64,000 bases of DNA from Ruegeria arenilitoris (GTDB lineage: Bacteria > Pseudomonadota > Alphaproteobacteria > Rhodobacterales > Rhodobacteraceae). The notes under the pieces were generated by a model, which worked only from the letters and a program-made list of their open reading frames with translations, did not search any database and was not told where the DNA came from. Position numbers and translations under genes: made by a program. The stretch lies in NCBI RefSeq assembly GCF_013035315.1, contig NZ_WQHP01000001.1:434001-498000 (forward strand), read 5' to 3'. Shown piece after piece: positions 46,080-55,027 of this stretch; position 1 is the stretch's first letter, and each line of letters starts with the position of its first letter.

Positions 46080-47171
46080 TCAGGCGTCGAGCGCGCGACA
46101 GTCCTGCGCCAACCAGCCGATTTCGACTTCCTGCCCCGGTGAAAGCCTGACCGCATCCGGAGCATTTCGTGTCTTGATGATAAAGTCGTCGTTACCCGCA
46201 ACCGACAGACGGAAACGGAATACGTCGCCCATGTAAATGAACTCTTTCACGGTCGCCTTCAGTGTGTGCGCATCCGCATGCAGGCGGTCCTTATTGAACT
46301 CGACCCGCTCAGGCCGGATCGACACTTTGGTCCGCTCACCAGCCGAATGCACATTGACTGGCTTGGCGTCAATTTCGGATCCATCGTCCAGAGCCACAAC
46401 ACAGGTGTCACCGTCAATAGATTTAACCACACCCTCCAACGTGTTGTTTTCACCGATAAACTGCGCGACAAAGCTGTTTTCCGGCTCTTCGTACAGCAAA
46501 TCCGGTGGCGCAAGCTGCTGAATGCGTCCGTCATCGAATACCGCCACCCGATCCGACATCGTCAGTGCTTCGGTCTGGTCATGCGTCACGTATACGGTCG
46601 TGATCCCCAAATCGTGCGCCAGGCGCGTGATCTCAAACTGCATATGTTCCCGCAGTTGCTTGTCGAGCGCGCCCAGAGGTTCGTCCATGAGAACCAGCTC
46701 GGGTTCGAAAACAAGCGCACGTGCCAGCGCGATCCGCTGCTGCTGACCGCCCGACAACTGCGCCGGTCGGCGACTGCCAAAGGCCCCCATCTGAACCATG
46801 TCCAGCGCGCGCCTGACTTTTTCTTCCCGCTCGTCCTTACCGATTTTCCGCACTTCCAGAGGGAAGGACAGGTTTTCGGCCACCGTCATGTGCGGAAACA
46901 AGGCGTAGTTCTGAAAAACCATGCCGATGCCACGTTTATGCGGTGGGATGTTGTTGATTGGACGTCCGTCCAACATGATTTCGCCATGAGTGGCCGTTTC
47001 AAACCCTGCCAGCATCATCAGGCAAGTCGTTTTACCCGACCCCGAAGGCCCAAGCATTGTAAGAAACTCACCCTTCGGCAAGGAAAGGTTGAGGTCTTTT
47101 ACAACGAGGATCTCACCATCATATGATTTCTGGACATGCTGAAACTCGACGAACGCTGCGTCATCTGACAT
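46080..47171 (-). CDS. ABC transporter ATP-binding protein (PotA-like)
   Basis: A 363-aa ATPase: Walker A GPSGSGKTT near residue 41, signature LSGGQQQR, Walker B LVLMDEPLGALD, His-switch VTHDQ, plus a C-terminal TOBE domain (about residues 280-360). It is first in the operon order ATPase, binding protein, permease, permease, creatinase. It drives uptake by the polyamine-type transporter. Confidence 0.92.
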   Translation of the reverse strand: MSDDAAFVEFQHVQKSYDGEILVVKDLNLSLPKGEFLTMLGPSGSGKTTCLMMLAGFETATHGEIMLDGRPINNIPPHKRGIGMVFQNYALFPHMTVAENLSFPLEVRKIGKDEREEKVRRALDMVQMGAFGSRRPAQLSGGQQQRIALARALVFEPELVLMDEPLGALDKQLREHMQFEITRLAHDLGITTVYVTHDQTEALTMSDRVAVFDDGRIQQLAPPDLLYEEPENSFVAQFIGENNTLEGVVKSIDGDTCVVALDDGSEIDAKPVNVHSAGERTKVSIRPERVEFNKDRLHADAHTLKATVKEFIYMGDVFRFRLSVAGNDDFIIKTRNAPDAVRLSPGQEVEIGWLAQDCRALDA

Positions 47172-47320
47172 TTACCGAATTGTCTCCCCTGTGCGGTCCT
47201 TGCCTGCCCGGTTCATCCGGATCTCAAGGACCTGTCCGCCCCATTTAAGGACATGCGGGGCGCAGCACGCAACCAAAATATGTCACTCGTGTAACGATTG
47301 AGTATGCCAATGCGTAAATC

Positions 47321-48028
47321 TCAGTCACAGTTCAACTTGCGCATGTGCCACGCAAGGCTTTGATTGCTGGTCAAGACAGGTTTTTGCAACCGTTCTTCAA
47401 TCTCATCAATAATATCAAAAGTTCTTAAATTGGTGCAGCTTATGAAAACAGCTTCAACCGATTTTTCCCGTCCAAGCTTCGTCGCTGCATCGATCAGGGA
47501 CTGCCGGGATATCCTGGCAACCCTGGCCTCTTCAGCTTCGCCGAATGTGCCAAAAACATCCATCAAAATACCGTTTCGCGCAAAGGCCTCGCGGATGGGA
47601 TCGTTCACTTCTTCAATGTATGGAGACAATAGGGCGAACTTTCCGACACCGAGGTCGTGCGCGCAGGCTGCCGCCGCCCGCAATGGGTTCGTGACAATCG
47701 CAACATCGCAGGTTTTCTGCACCATTCTCTCGACCTGCTCTGACCCAATGACCGAACTGGCAGAAGTGCAACCATACCCAACGACCCGGAAAGGCCGGGT
47801 TTTGGGCAGTAGGTCGGCAGCAACCGGAAGCGCAGTTTCCATTTCCGCCAAAGTGTTGGTCGTCACCTCTTTGCCGCTGGGAATTCTGGACACGTAAATC
47901 GGGCAAGTCCGGTCCGAAAAATACGCGGAGAACTCGGGTTCTAGCGTTTCGTCGGTCTGCAAAACGATCAGCCCCATCGGGGATGCGGTCAGGTCGTCGG
48001 CATCAATTGAATAAGCCAGGCGCGTCAT
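47321..48028 (-). CDS. EutA-like Asp/Glu racemase-superfamily protein
   Basis: A 235-aa protein of the maleate isomerase/arylmalonate decarboxylase group. The two catalytic cysteines lie in VGYGCTSASSVIG and VFISCTNLRTFDI. EutA proteins occur in ectoine-degradation loci, where their role is unclear. The start at 48028 overlaps the stop of the upstream M24 peptidase gene by 4 bases. The third gene of a minus-strand unit; convergent distance to the transporter ATPase is 149 bp. Confidence 0.78.
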   Translation of the reverse strand: MTRLAYSIDADDLTASPMGLIVLQTDETLEPEFSAYFSDRTCPIYVSRIPSGKEVTTNTLAEMETALPVAADLLPKTRPFRVVGYGCTSASSVIGSEQVERMVQKTCDVAIVTNPLRAAAACAHDLGVGKFALLSPYIEEVNDPIREAFARNGILMDVFGTFGEAEEARVARISRQSLIDAATKLGREKSVEAVFISCTNLRTFDIIDEIEERLQKPVLTSNQSLAWHMRKLNCD

Positions 48029-49170
48029 ATCTCGGGCAACTCCTGACATGCCCGAGGGCTGATATAGCGAGGTGCCCCATCGGTGATGACAATGTTTTCT
48101 TCGTGAACAAGTATCTTTCCACCAACAGCAATCCCTGGTTCGAGGGTCAGAACCATACCGGGTTTCAGCACCGTGTGATCGGTTGGAATCAAAGATGGCC
48201 ATTCGGTAAGCGACATACCCAAACCATGCCCCAACCGCCCTGCTCCGGTATCGGCATCGTGGCGCGAAAGGACCGAGTTCATTGCCTGAAACAGGTCTGC
48301 GGCAGTCGCACCCGGACGGGCGATGTCAAATGCGGCGTCCGAGGCCTCAATGAGTGCAGAATAAGCGCTGCGAACCTGTGCACTGGTCGGGCCGATCGAC
48401 CAGTTGCGGTCGTAGTCGCTGAAATATCCGTCCCAGACCAAACCGGTGTCCAGCATCAGAACGTCACCTTGCTGCAACAGCGTATCGGCTGCCGGAGAAA
48501 TCACGTCCGTGTACCCGCCCTGTTCCGCGCCGCCGGCCAGATAAGGCACCCAGTCCGCGCCTTCCTCGAGACACAACATCTGGAACCGGCGAAAAACTGT
48601 ATCCAGCCCAACACCCACACCAGCAATTTCGGGAACGCGATGAAATGCGCGCCCGGCAATGGAACAGGCCGTTTCGATTTTGGCGATTTCTGCGGGAGAC
48701 TTGACCATTCTAAGCGCCCGCACGATTCCCTCATCACTGCACAGATCGCGCTTACCGACCGCTTCCTGCAATTGCCGAAAATCCGCCAACGGCATTCTCA
48801 CATGCGTTTCATGTCCGTCGGGCAACCCAATTCTGGCGCCAGTTGGAGTGACCTCGCGAAGGGTATCGGCCAAAAGGTTGACGCCATCATCTGTCAGGTC
48901 CGGAGCGGCCCAAGTTCGGATGTCGTCTATCCAGGTTTCTGCCATAAGCGCGGCCCCGATCGACGGGATCACTGCGATTGGCTTGCCACTGGCGGGTACG
49001 ATCAAAAACCACGGGCGCGTCGGGCTTTCCCAGAAACGGGTCAAGTAGCCGGTGAAATATCGGATTTCGGGTTCCGTGGTCAGCAACAACGCTGACGGGC
49101 CGGCGTCGCGCATCATATTCTGCGCGCGTTCCATGCGCATCGCAAATTCTGACGCGTCAAACCCCCTCAT
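48025..49170 (-). CDS. M24 family metallopeptidase (Xaa-Pro type)
   Basis: The 381-aa protein has the pita-bread fold with all five metal ligands: DTGLVWDGYFSDYD (two Asp), GHGLGM (His), EPGIAV (Glu) and HEENIV (Glu). It is therefore a true metal-dependent aminopeptidase/prolidase, unlike creatinase. Shares 4-base overlaps with both neighbours, EutA-like downstream and ammonia-lyase upstream. Substrate perhaps a dipeptide or a modified amino acid; unknown. Confidence 0.85.
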   Translation of the reverse strand: MRGFDASEFAMRMERAQNMMRDAGPSALLLTTEPEIRYFTGYLTRFWESPTRPWFLIVPASGKPIAVIPSIGAALMAETWIDDIRTWAAPDLTDDGVNLLADTLREVTPTGARIGLPDGHETHVRMPLADFRQLQEAVGKRDLCSDEGIVRALRMVKSPAEIAKIETACSIAGRAFHRVPEIAGVGVGLDTVFRRFQMLCLEEGADWVPYLAGGAEQGGYTDVISPAADTLLQQGDVLMLDTGLVWDGYFSDYDRNWSIGPTSAQVRSAYSALIEASDAAFDIARPGATAADLFQAMNSVLSRHDADTGAGRLGHGLGMSLTEWPSLIPTDHTVLKPGMVLTLEPGIAVGGKILVHEENIVITDGAPRYISPRACQELPEI

Positions 49171-50210
49171 TCAGGGACCTCGGAGAGAATACACAAAACC
49201 CGCGCATCCGGGCCAATTCCCAAAGCGGAGCGCACATCGGCATTCATAACGGCGGCAACGCCTGCCGCTCCGGACGCCGTTGTGGCAATGCCCGCGTTCG
49301 CCATAGCCGGCAACGCACGCGCAACCTCGTCATCTCTCAGCGTCAGGAAGCGGTCCGCATCGCGCGCCAACCCGTTCAACGCGATCAACGATGGTTCCTT
49401 GCAGTCCAAACGCCCCATAATGCTGTCGGGACCATCCGCAAAGACGCAAGCGCCTGCATCGATACTCGCCTGCAGCGCGGGTGCTGAGTCGGGCTCAACC
49501 ACGATGATCTGAGGTTCATCCCCCCAGACTTTGCGCGCATAAGCAGCCACTGCTCCGGCCATACCGCCGACACCGGCCTGCAGCATGATATGTGTTGGAG
49601 TTTCCGGACATTGCTCGGCAGCTTCGGCGGCCATCTTCAGATAGCCTTCCATCAACGTATGCGGCAGTTCATAGTAGCCGTCCCATGAACTGTCAGACAG
49701 CAAGGTCCATCCATTTTCCTGTCCAGCCTGGCTAGCCGCATCCATGCTGGCGGCGTAATCCGCGCCGCTTCGCACAACTTCAGCACATTGCGCCCGAAGG
49801 CGATCAGCAAAACTCTCCGGAACAGATTCCGCAATGTAGACGACGGCTTTTGCGCCGAACTTCTTTGAGCCCGCCGCGACGCTCAAGCCGTGGTTGCCCG
49901 CACTGGCGGTCACGTATGTACGACCGGACAGAGTGGTGTCATTCGGTGCCACGGCCAAATCTGCGGCGTGACGTGCGATAACATAAGCCGCGCCCAACGC
50001 CTTGAACGACCCCAGCCCCATCCGACCACGTTCATCCTTGACCCACAGGTCAGCTACCTCAGCCAGTCCGTCGACCTGCACCAAAGGGGTTTCGTCAGAG
50101 GGCAAACAACGCGCCATCAACTCCGATGCTCTTGCGACATTGATTGAAGGACACGGAGCGCAGTCGATCAGCTTGGGACCGCCGCGATAGGGGTTGGATG
50201 AGATTTTCAA
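49167..50210 (-). CDS. Diaminopropionate ammonia-lyase-like PLP enzyme
   Basis: A 347-aa fold-type II PLP enzyme with the Schiff-base Lys in GLGSFKALGAAYV and ASAGNHGLSVAAGS binding the phosphate, the pattern of diaminopropionate ammonia-lyase (DpaL), which yields pyruvate and ammonia; threonine dehydratase-like EutB is a relative. The start is TTG 50210 with GGAAG 8 nt upstream; a frame to 50414 would overlap the divergent gene. First of the minus-strand unit. Confidence 0.82.
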   Translation of the reverse strand: MKISSNPYRGGPKLIDCAPCPSINVARASELMARCLPSDETPLVQVDGLAEVADLWVKDERGRMGLGSFKALGAAYVIARHAADLAVAPNDTTLSGRTYVTASAGNHGLSVAAGSKKFGAKAVVYIAESVPESFADRLRAQCAEVVRSGADYAASMDAASQAGQENGWTLLSDSSWDGYYELPHTLMEGYLKMAAEAAEQCPETPTHIMLQAGVGGMAGAVAAYARKVWGDEPQIIVVEPDSAPALQASIDAGACVFADGPDSIMGRLDCKEPSLIALNGLARDADRFLTLRDDEVARALPAMANAGIATTASGAAGVAAVMNADVRSALGIGPDARVLCILSEVPE

Positions 50211-50235
50211 TTTGGGGTCTTCCCTGTGATGCCCA

Positions 50236-50274
50236 TTGACGTGAACGTATTCGTCAAGTTCTGTCAACAGAACT
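50236..50274. promoter_or_regulatory. Two overlapping inverted repeats in a divergent promoter
   Basis: In the 85-bp gap between two divergent units: TTGACG (50236-50241) / CGTCAA (50252-50257), and directly after it AGTTCTG (50257-50263) / CAGAACT (50268-50274) with a TCAA spacer. They share base 50257. Two adjacent palindromes between divergent operons suggest a shared regulator operator; no regulator gene is adjacent. Confidence 0.6.
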
Positions 50275-50295
50275 CGCCCCAGACAGGAACCCATA

Positions 50296-51480
50296 ATGCC
50301 CCATGCTGATCCGGCCTTTAGCCGCGCCGAGTACGACCGCAGATTGGCCAAGACGCGCGCTGCCATGTCTGCCGCAGGACTCGACGCGATGTTTGTCGAG
50401 GATCCGTCGAACATGGCGTGGCTGACCGGTTATGAAGGCTGGTCGTTCTATGTGCACCAAGGGGTTCTGATCCTGCACGATGCCGACCCGATCTGGTGGG
50501 GGCGAAATCAAGATGCCAACGGGGCACGCAGAACGGTTTGGATGTCGGACGAGCGCATCCATTGCTATGCGGACGAATATGTACAATCGACGGTTCGCCA
50601 CCCGATGCAGGACCTCGCCACACTGATTGCAGAATTAGGTTTGGCAAAAGGCCGTATCGGCGTTGAACTGGACAATTATTACTATTCAGCCAAGGCGCAT
50701 CTGACGCTGCTAGCGGAACTCCCAGAGGCGGAGTTGATCGATGCAAACGCGCTGGTGAATTGGCAGCGCACAGTAAAATCCGACGAAGAAATCGCCCTGA
50801 TGCGAAAGGCCGCTCGGATTTCCGAACATGTGATCGATGGTGTTCTGGACCGCATAGAACCGGGCATGCGCAAGAATGACATTGTCGCGCAAATCTACCA
50901 TGATGCGATCACCGGGGTTGGTAGCGATTGGGGCGATTACGCGGCCATCGTTCCCCTGCTCCCGTCCGGTGCTGACGCTGCCGCCCCACATATGACATGG
51001 GATGGAGCGCCGTTCAAATCGGGTGAATGCACGTTTTTTGAGCTGTCCGGCTGCTATCGCCGGTATCACACACCGTTCTGCCGCTCCGTGTTTCTGGGTG
51101 ATCCGCCCGAACATCTGTTGCGGGCCGAAGCTGCTTTGGTCGAGGGGCTGGAGGCCGGTCTGGACGCCGCTCGCGCCGGAAATCAGGCACGCGATATTGC
51201 GTTAGCGCTGGCTGCACCACTGGAGCGGGCCGGTATCGAACGCGGCGCGCGGTGCGGGTATCCGGTTGGCCTCAGCTATCCACCGGACTGGGGTGAACGC
51301 ACGATTTCCCTACGCCCCGAGGATGAGACTGTATTGGAGCCCGGCATGACCTTTCACTTTATGCCCGGCCTCTGGATGGACGATTGGGGTCTTGAAATCA
51401 CCGAGTCGATCCTGATCACTGAAACCGGGCCTGCCGAGTGTTTCTGCAATCGCCCCAGAAAGCTGTTCGTTAAGCCATGA
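50296..51480 (+). CDS. Ectoine hydrolase-like (DoeA/EutD family) protein
   Basis: A 394-aa M24-fold hydrolase. The signature SYPPDWGERTISLRPED and FHFMPGLWMDDWGLEITES matches DoeA/EutD, which opens the ectoine ring to N-acetyl-diaminobutyrate without using metal. FFELSGCYRRYH also fits. No ectoine transporter or EutC/EutB set is present here, so a related cyclic amidine is as likely. Overlaps the ArgE-like gene by 4 bases. Confidence 0.82.
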   Translation: MPHADPAFSRAEYDRRLAKTRAAMSAAGLDAMFVEDPSNMAWLTGYEGWSFYVHQGVLILHDADPIWWGRNQDANGARRTVWMSDERIHCYADEYVQSTVRHPMQDLATLIAELGLAKGRIGVELDNYYYSAKAHLTLLAELPEAELIDANALVNWQRTVKSDEEIALMRKAARISEHVIDGVLDRIEPGMRKNDIVAQIYHDAITGVGSDWGDYAAIVPLLPSGADAAAPHMTWDGAPFKSGECTFFELSGCYRRYHTPFCRSVFLGDPPEHLLRAEAALVEGLEAGLDAARAGNQARDIALALAAPLERAGIERGARCGYPVGLSYPPDWGERTISLRPEDETVLEPGMTFHFMPGLWMDDWGLEITESILITETGPAECFCNRPRKLFVKP

Positions 51481-52634
51481 GCGTACAAAGATCCAAAGAA
51501 TTGCTCGCCAACCTAATCGCCTTTGAAACAGTGTCGGCGGACTCGAACCTGGACATGATCGTTTATCTGACCCAACGGTTGGAAACGCTGGGTGCGCGCT
51601 GTATCGAGACCCGTGATGAAACCGGCGCAAAGGCCAATGTGTTTGCCACGTTAGGGCCCGACATGCCGGGCGGCATCCTTTTGTCCGGCCATACGGATGT
51701 GGTTCCGGTGGCCGATCAGGACTGGACCTCCGATCCCTTTCAGATGACCGAGCGCGACGGCAAGCTCTACGGTCGCGGCACTTGCGACATGAAGGGTTTT
51801 GTCGCTGCTGCTCTGGCCTTTGGCGAAACGTTAGACACCAGCAAACTAACCCAACCGCTACACTTTGCCTTTACCTATGACGAAGAAGTCGGCTGTCTTG
51901 GCGCGCAAACCCTCGTCAATGATCTGTCCGAGCGTGGCATAGTTCCAGACATCGCCATCATCGGCGAACCGACAGAAATGCGGGTGATCGAGGGTCACAA
52001 AGGTTGCTTTGAGTACACGACGCGGTTCACTGGTTTGGAGGGGCACAGCTCGGCCCCCGATGACGGCGTGAATGCTGCGGAGTACGCTGCGCGCTATATC
52101 GGAAAACTGTTGGAGCTGCGCCATATTCTCAAGTCGCGCGCCCCAGCCGAAAGCAGGTTCGAACCGCCCTGGACAACAGTCAATATCGGACGAATCTCAG
52201 GCGGCGTTGCGCACAATGTCATCGCAAGTAAGGCAGAGGTCGCGTGGGAGATGCGCCCCGTGCAGGCCAGCGATGCGGATCTCGTCAAAAGTACGCTCGA
52301 CCACTACGTCGAGCATTCTCTATTGCCCGCGATGCAGGCAGTTCACAACGAGGCAAGCATCACGCAAGAAGCCGTCGCCAAGGTCGAAGGCCTTGAAACC
52401 ATGGAGGACAACGAGGCCCGTGATCTGGTTGCAGAACTGACGGGCGCAAATGGAACCGGTGTTGTCGCCTTTGCCACCGAAGCTGGGCTTTTCCAAAAAC
52501 TGGGCGTCCACGCGATAGTGTGCGGACCGGGCTCAATTGCACAGGCGCACAAGGCCGACGAATTTCTAGAAATCGAACAGTTGGAGTTGTGTTGCCGAAT
52601 GCTGAACCGGTTGGGACGCCGCCTGATGGGCTAA
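51477..52634 (+). CDS. Acetylornithine deacetylase-like M20 peptidase
   Basis: A 385-aa di-zinc M20A deacetylase: LLSGHTDVVPV (His/Asp), GRGTCDMKGFVA, YDEEVGCLGA (catalytic Glu), and the late AQAHKADEF His. ArgE removes acetyl from N-acetylornithine. Co-translated with the DoeA-like gene, it more likely deacylates the product of that enzyme, such as an N-acetyl-diamino acid. The stop codon overlaps that of the convergent DUF1989 gene. Confidence 0.88.
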   Translation: MSVQRSKELLANLIAFETVSADSNLDMIVYLTQRLETLGARCIETRDETGAKANVFATLGPDMPGGILLSGHTDVVPVADQDWTSDPFQMTERDGKLYGRGTCDMKGFVAAALAFGETLDTSKLTQPLHFAFTYDEEVGCLGAQTLVNDLSERGIVPDIAIIGEPTEMRVIEGHKGCFEYTTRFTGLEGHSSAPDDGVNAAEYAARYIGKLLELRHILKSRAPAESRFEPPWTTVNIGRISGGVAHNVIASKAEVAWEMRPVQASDADLVKSTLDHYVEHSLLPAMQAVHNEASITQEAVAKVEGLETMEDNEARDLVAELTGANGTGVVAFATEAGLFQKLGVHAIVCGPGSIAQAHKADEFLEIEQLELCCRMLNRLGRRLMG

Positions 52635-53497
52635 GTGGTCCCGTGCGAGCGGTCGTACTTTGATCGATCCGGTTGCACATGAGCGGCGCGTGCGTCTTTG
52701 CCGGGGTCATAGACCTCCATCAACAGCGGATAGCAGGCCGCTACGTCCGAGGAGTGCTCCGAAGAACAATCCCCGCCCGGACAAGCCGAAAGCCCGACAA
52801 TTAGGTCAATCTCGGCGTAGAACTCAAGGTAATCGCCGGGCCGAACCGGGCTGGCCTTCATGAAGTACTGGCCGGTGTCTCGGGTGAAACCGGTGCACAT
52901 GAATACGTTCAGCACATCATGCACCAGCATTTCAGCCTCTTGCAGCGGCAAGTCGCAGTGATCTGCCAATGCGCGCGTCAGGTTCGAATGGCAACAGTGG
53001 TGATAGTCATCCCCAGAGAGCAGACGCCCCGTATACGGATCACACCGCGTCCCGATCACGTCATGGACCGAACCACCATAGGCATCAAACCCATACCAAT
53101 CCAACGTATCTGCAACGATAGTTGCCATGGGCCGCATGTTGGGAAAGCTCGACCACATTCGGTCACCGGTCGACAGATGCGTGCCATGCAAAGCCCGGGT
53201 TTTGCCAGAGTAAAACCGCTCAGTCAGGTCATGTTTGTTCCAAATGTTCAGGTCACCGACCTGCGGGCCATCCACCGAAACCACTCGGATAAAAGCACCA
53301 GCCGGAACCTCGATACACGCCGCGTCGCGGGGCGCCGCAGTGGCTTCCGCAGATTTGGTCGCCCCCTCGCGAAGCTTTTGCAAAGCGGCCAGATCGGGCT
53401 GCTTCAGTGTGTCCGGCGGATAGCAGATAACCGGCGTGATCGCTTTGCGTTCCGAAGCGTCTTGCGGCGGCGGGAAGTTTGGTTTTGCAAGTTTCAT
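52631..53497 (-). CDS. DUF1989 (urea carboxylase-associated) family protein
   Basis: A 288-aa DUF1989 protein: GPQVGDLNIWNKHDLTERF, HGTHLSTGDRMWSSFPNM, and the Cys/His-rich HHCCHSNLTRAL near residue 166 are the family's ligand-like motifs. Some DUF1989 pairs act as carboxyguanidine deiminase in guanidine breakdown, but a lone copy here is not the two-subunit CgdAB. It is the last gene of a minus-strand six-gene unit, 43 bp after the aldehyde dehydrogenase gene. Function in that pathway is unknown. Confidence 0.82.
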   Translation of the reverse strand: MKLAKPNFPPPQDASERKAITPVICYPPDTLKQPDLAALQKLREGATKSAEATAAPRDAACIEVPAGAFIRVVSVDGPQVGDLNIWNKHDLTERFYSGKTRALHGTHLSTGDRMWSSFPNMRPMATIVADTLDWYGFDAYGGSVHDVIGTRCDPYTGRLLSGDDYHHCCHSNLTRALADHCDLPLQEAEMLVHDVLNVFMCTGFTRDTGQYFMKASPVRPGDYLEFYAEIDLIVGLSACPGGDCSSEHSSDVAACYPLLMEVYDPGKDARAAHVQPDRSKYDRSHGTT

Positions 53498-53540
53498 AAG
53501 CGCCTCCCTTCCCGCCCTATAGCCCTGCTTTTGCGCATCT

Positions 53541-55019
53541 CTAGCGCATTACAAAAGGGTTCGCCATCGGCTCTTGCGCCGTGCTGATCCAGGTCGTCTT
53601 GGTTCTGGTGTAATCCAGTATCGCCTCGACCCCTGCTTCGCGACCATATCCGGACTGATTGAACCCGCCAAACGGCGCGATCGGAGAGATCGCACGATAA
53701 GTGTTCACCCAGCAGATCCCGGCCTTGATCCGTTTCGACACTCGATGCGCCCGCGCAAGGTTTTGAGTGAAAACTCCGGACCCCAACCCATAAGGCGTTT
53801 TGTTGGCCAGGGCGACGGCCTCTTCTTCGGTGTCGAATGGCAGTAGCGACATCACCGGCCCGAACATTTCAATTTTCAGCGTTTCGGTCTCGGGCGACGT
53901 ACATTCTACCAGAGTTGGGTTCATGTAGTTCCCGGGACGATCGGCAACTTCTCCGCCAAAATGGATCACGGCGCCCTGCCCTTGCGCCTTGCTCAAAGTG
54001 TCTTCGATCTTGCGGACCTGCGCCGCCGTGCAAAGCGGTCCGACATGGGTTTCGGCGTGCAAAGGATCACCTAAACGGATGGCACCGGCTTTTTCTGCGA
54101 TCCGTTCGATAAGCGGCTTTAGGATAGACCGATGCACCAACCCGCGTGTACCCGCCACGCAACTTTGGCCTGACGCGCCAAAGTTTCCTGCGATCAAGCC
54201 ATTGGCCGCGCCATCCAAATCGGCATCGTCGAACACAAGGACCGGCGACTTCCCTCCTAGCTCCAGCGACGTGACGGCGAAATTCTCGGCCGAGTTGCGC
54301 ACCACGTGACGCGCAGTTTCCGGCCCACCGGTAAAGGCGATACGGTCGACATCTGGATGTCGGGTCAACGGGATGGCGCAGTTCTCAGCGTCCCCGGCGA
54401 TGACGGACACAACGCCGGGCGGAAACCCCGCCTGTTCGATCAGCTTAGCGAATTCCAGCATCGGAGCTGGCGCGACTTCAGACGCCTTCAACACAACAGA
54501 ACATCCAGCTGCCAGCGCCGGACCCAGCTTGGTCGCGGTCAGGAACATCTGGGCGTTCCACGGCACGATCGCAGCGACAACGCCAATCGGTTCGCGCGTG
54601 GTAAAGACATGCATATCGGGTTTATCGATGGGCAAAACTGTCCCTTCGACTTTGTCGGCAAGCCCGGCATAATAGCGGTAGTAGTCGGCGACATAGCCGG
54701 TTTGCGCCGCCGTCTCCGCCAACAATTTGCCGCTGTCAGTCGTCTCCAACTCACCCAAACGAGCGGCGTTCTCAGCCACCAGATCCGCGAGCCGGTACAG
54801 CAGTTTTCCCCGCTGGGTTTGCGTCATATCCCGCCATTCCGGATCGTTCAGAACGCGTTTTGCGGCTGCAATGGCCCGATCGACATCCTGAGGCGCGGCA
54901 CAGGCGAACGTGGCCCATTCCTGACCGGTCGCCGGGTTTTCGGACATCATGACCTGCGCCTCAGATCCTTCGGTCCACTCACCATCGATGAAAAGCTGAA
55001 AATGCGGTAGGTTTCCCAT
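53541..55019 (-). CDS. Aldehyde dehydrogenase family protein (TgnC-like context)
   Basis: A 492-aa NAD(P)-dependent aldehyde dehydrogenase: VPWNAQMFLTATKLGPAL, catalytic Glu in LELGGKSP, catalytic Cys in GASGQSCVAG, and EMFGPVMS. ATG 55019 is preceded by GAGG. By position in the operon it should oxidise the aldehyde or lactol formed by the flavin oxygenase. The same order (oxygenase, reductase, hydrolase, ALDH) is seen in trigonelline degradation. Confidence 0.88.
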   Translation of the reverse strand: MGNLPHFQLFIDGEWTEGSEAQVMMSENPATGQEWATFACAAPQDVDRAIAAAKRVLNDPEWRDMTQTQRGKLLYRLADLVAENAARLGELETTDSGKLLAETAAQTGYVADYYRYYAGLADKVEGTVLPIDKPDMHVFTTREPIGVVAAIVPWNAQMFLTATKLGPALAAGCSVVLKASEVAPAPMLEFAKLIEQAGFPPGVVSVIAGDAENCAIPLTRHPDVDRIAFTGGPETARHVVRNSAENFAVTSLELGGKSPVLVFDDADLDGAANGLIAGNFGASGQSCVAGTRGLVHRSILKPLIERIAEKAGAIRLGDPLHAETHVGPLCTAAQVRKIEDTLSKAQGQGAVIHFGGEVADRPGNYMNPTLVECTSPETETLKIEMFGPVMSLLPFDTEEEAVALANKTPYGLGSGVFTQNLARAHRVSKRIKAGICWVNTYRAISPIAPFGGFNQSGYGREAGVEAILDYTRTKTTWISTAQEPMANPFVMR

Positions 55020-55027
55020 GATGGTCC

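Noticed and set aside
47321-52634. A standard ectoine utilisation cluster
   Set aside because: Only DoeA/EutA-like members are present; no ectoine TRAP or ABC transporter, EutC, DoeB of the AstE type, or EnuR-type regulator is next to them.
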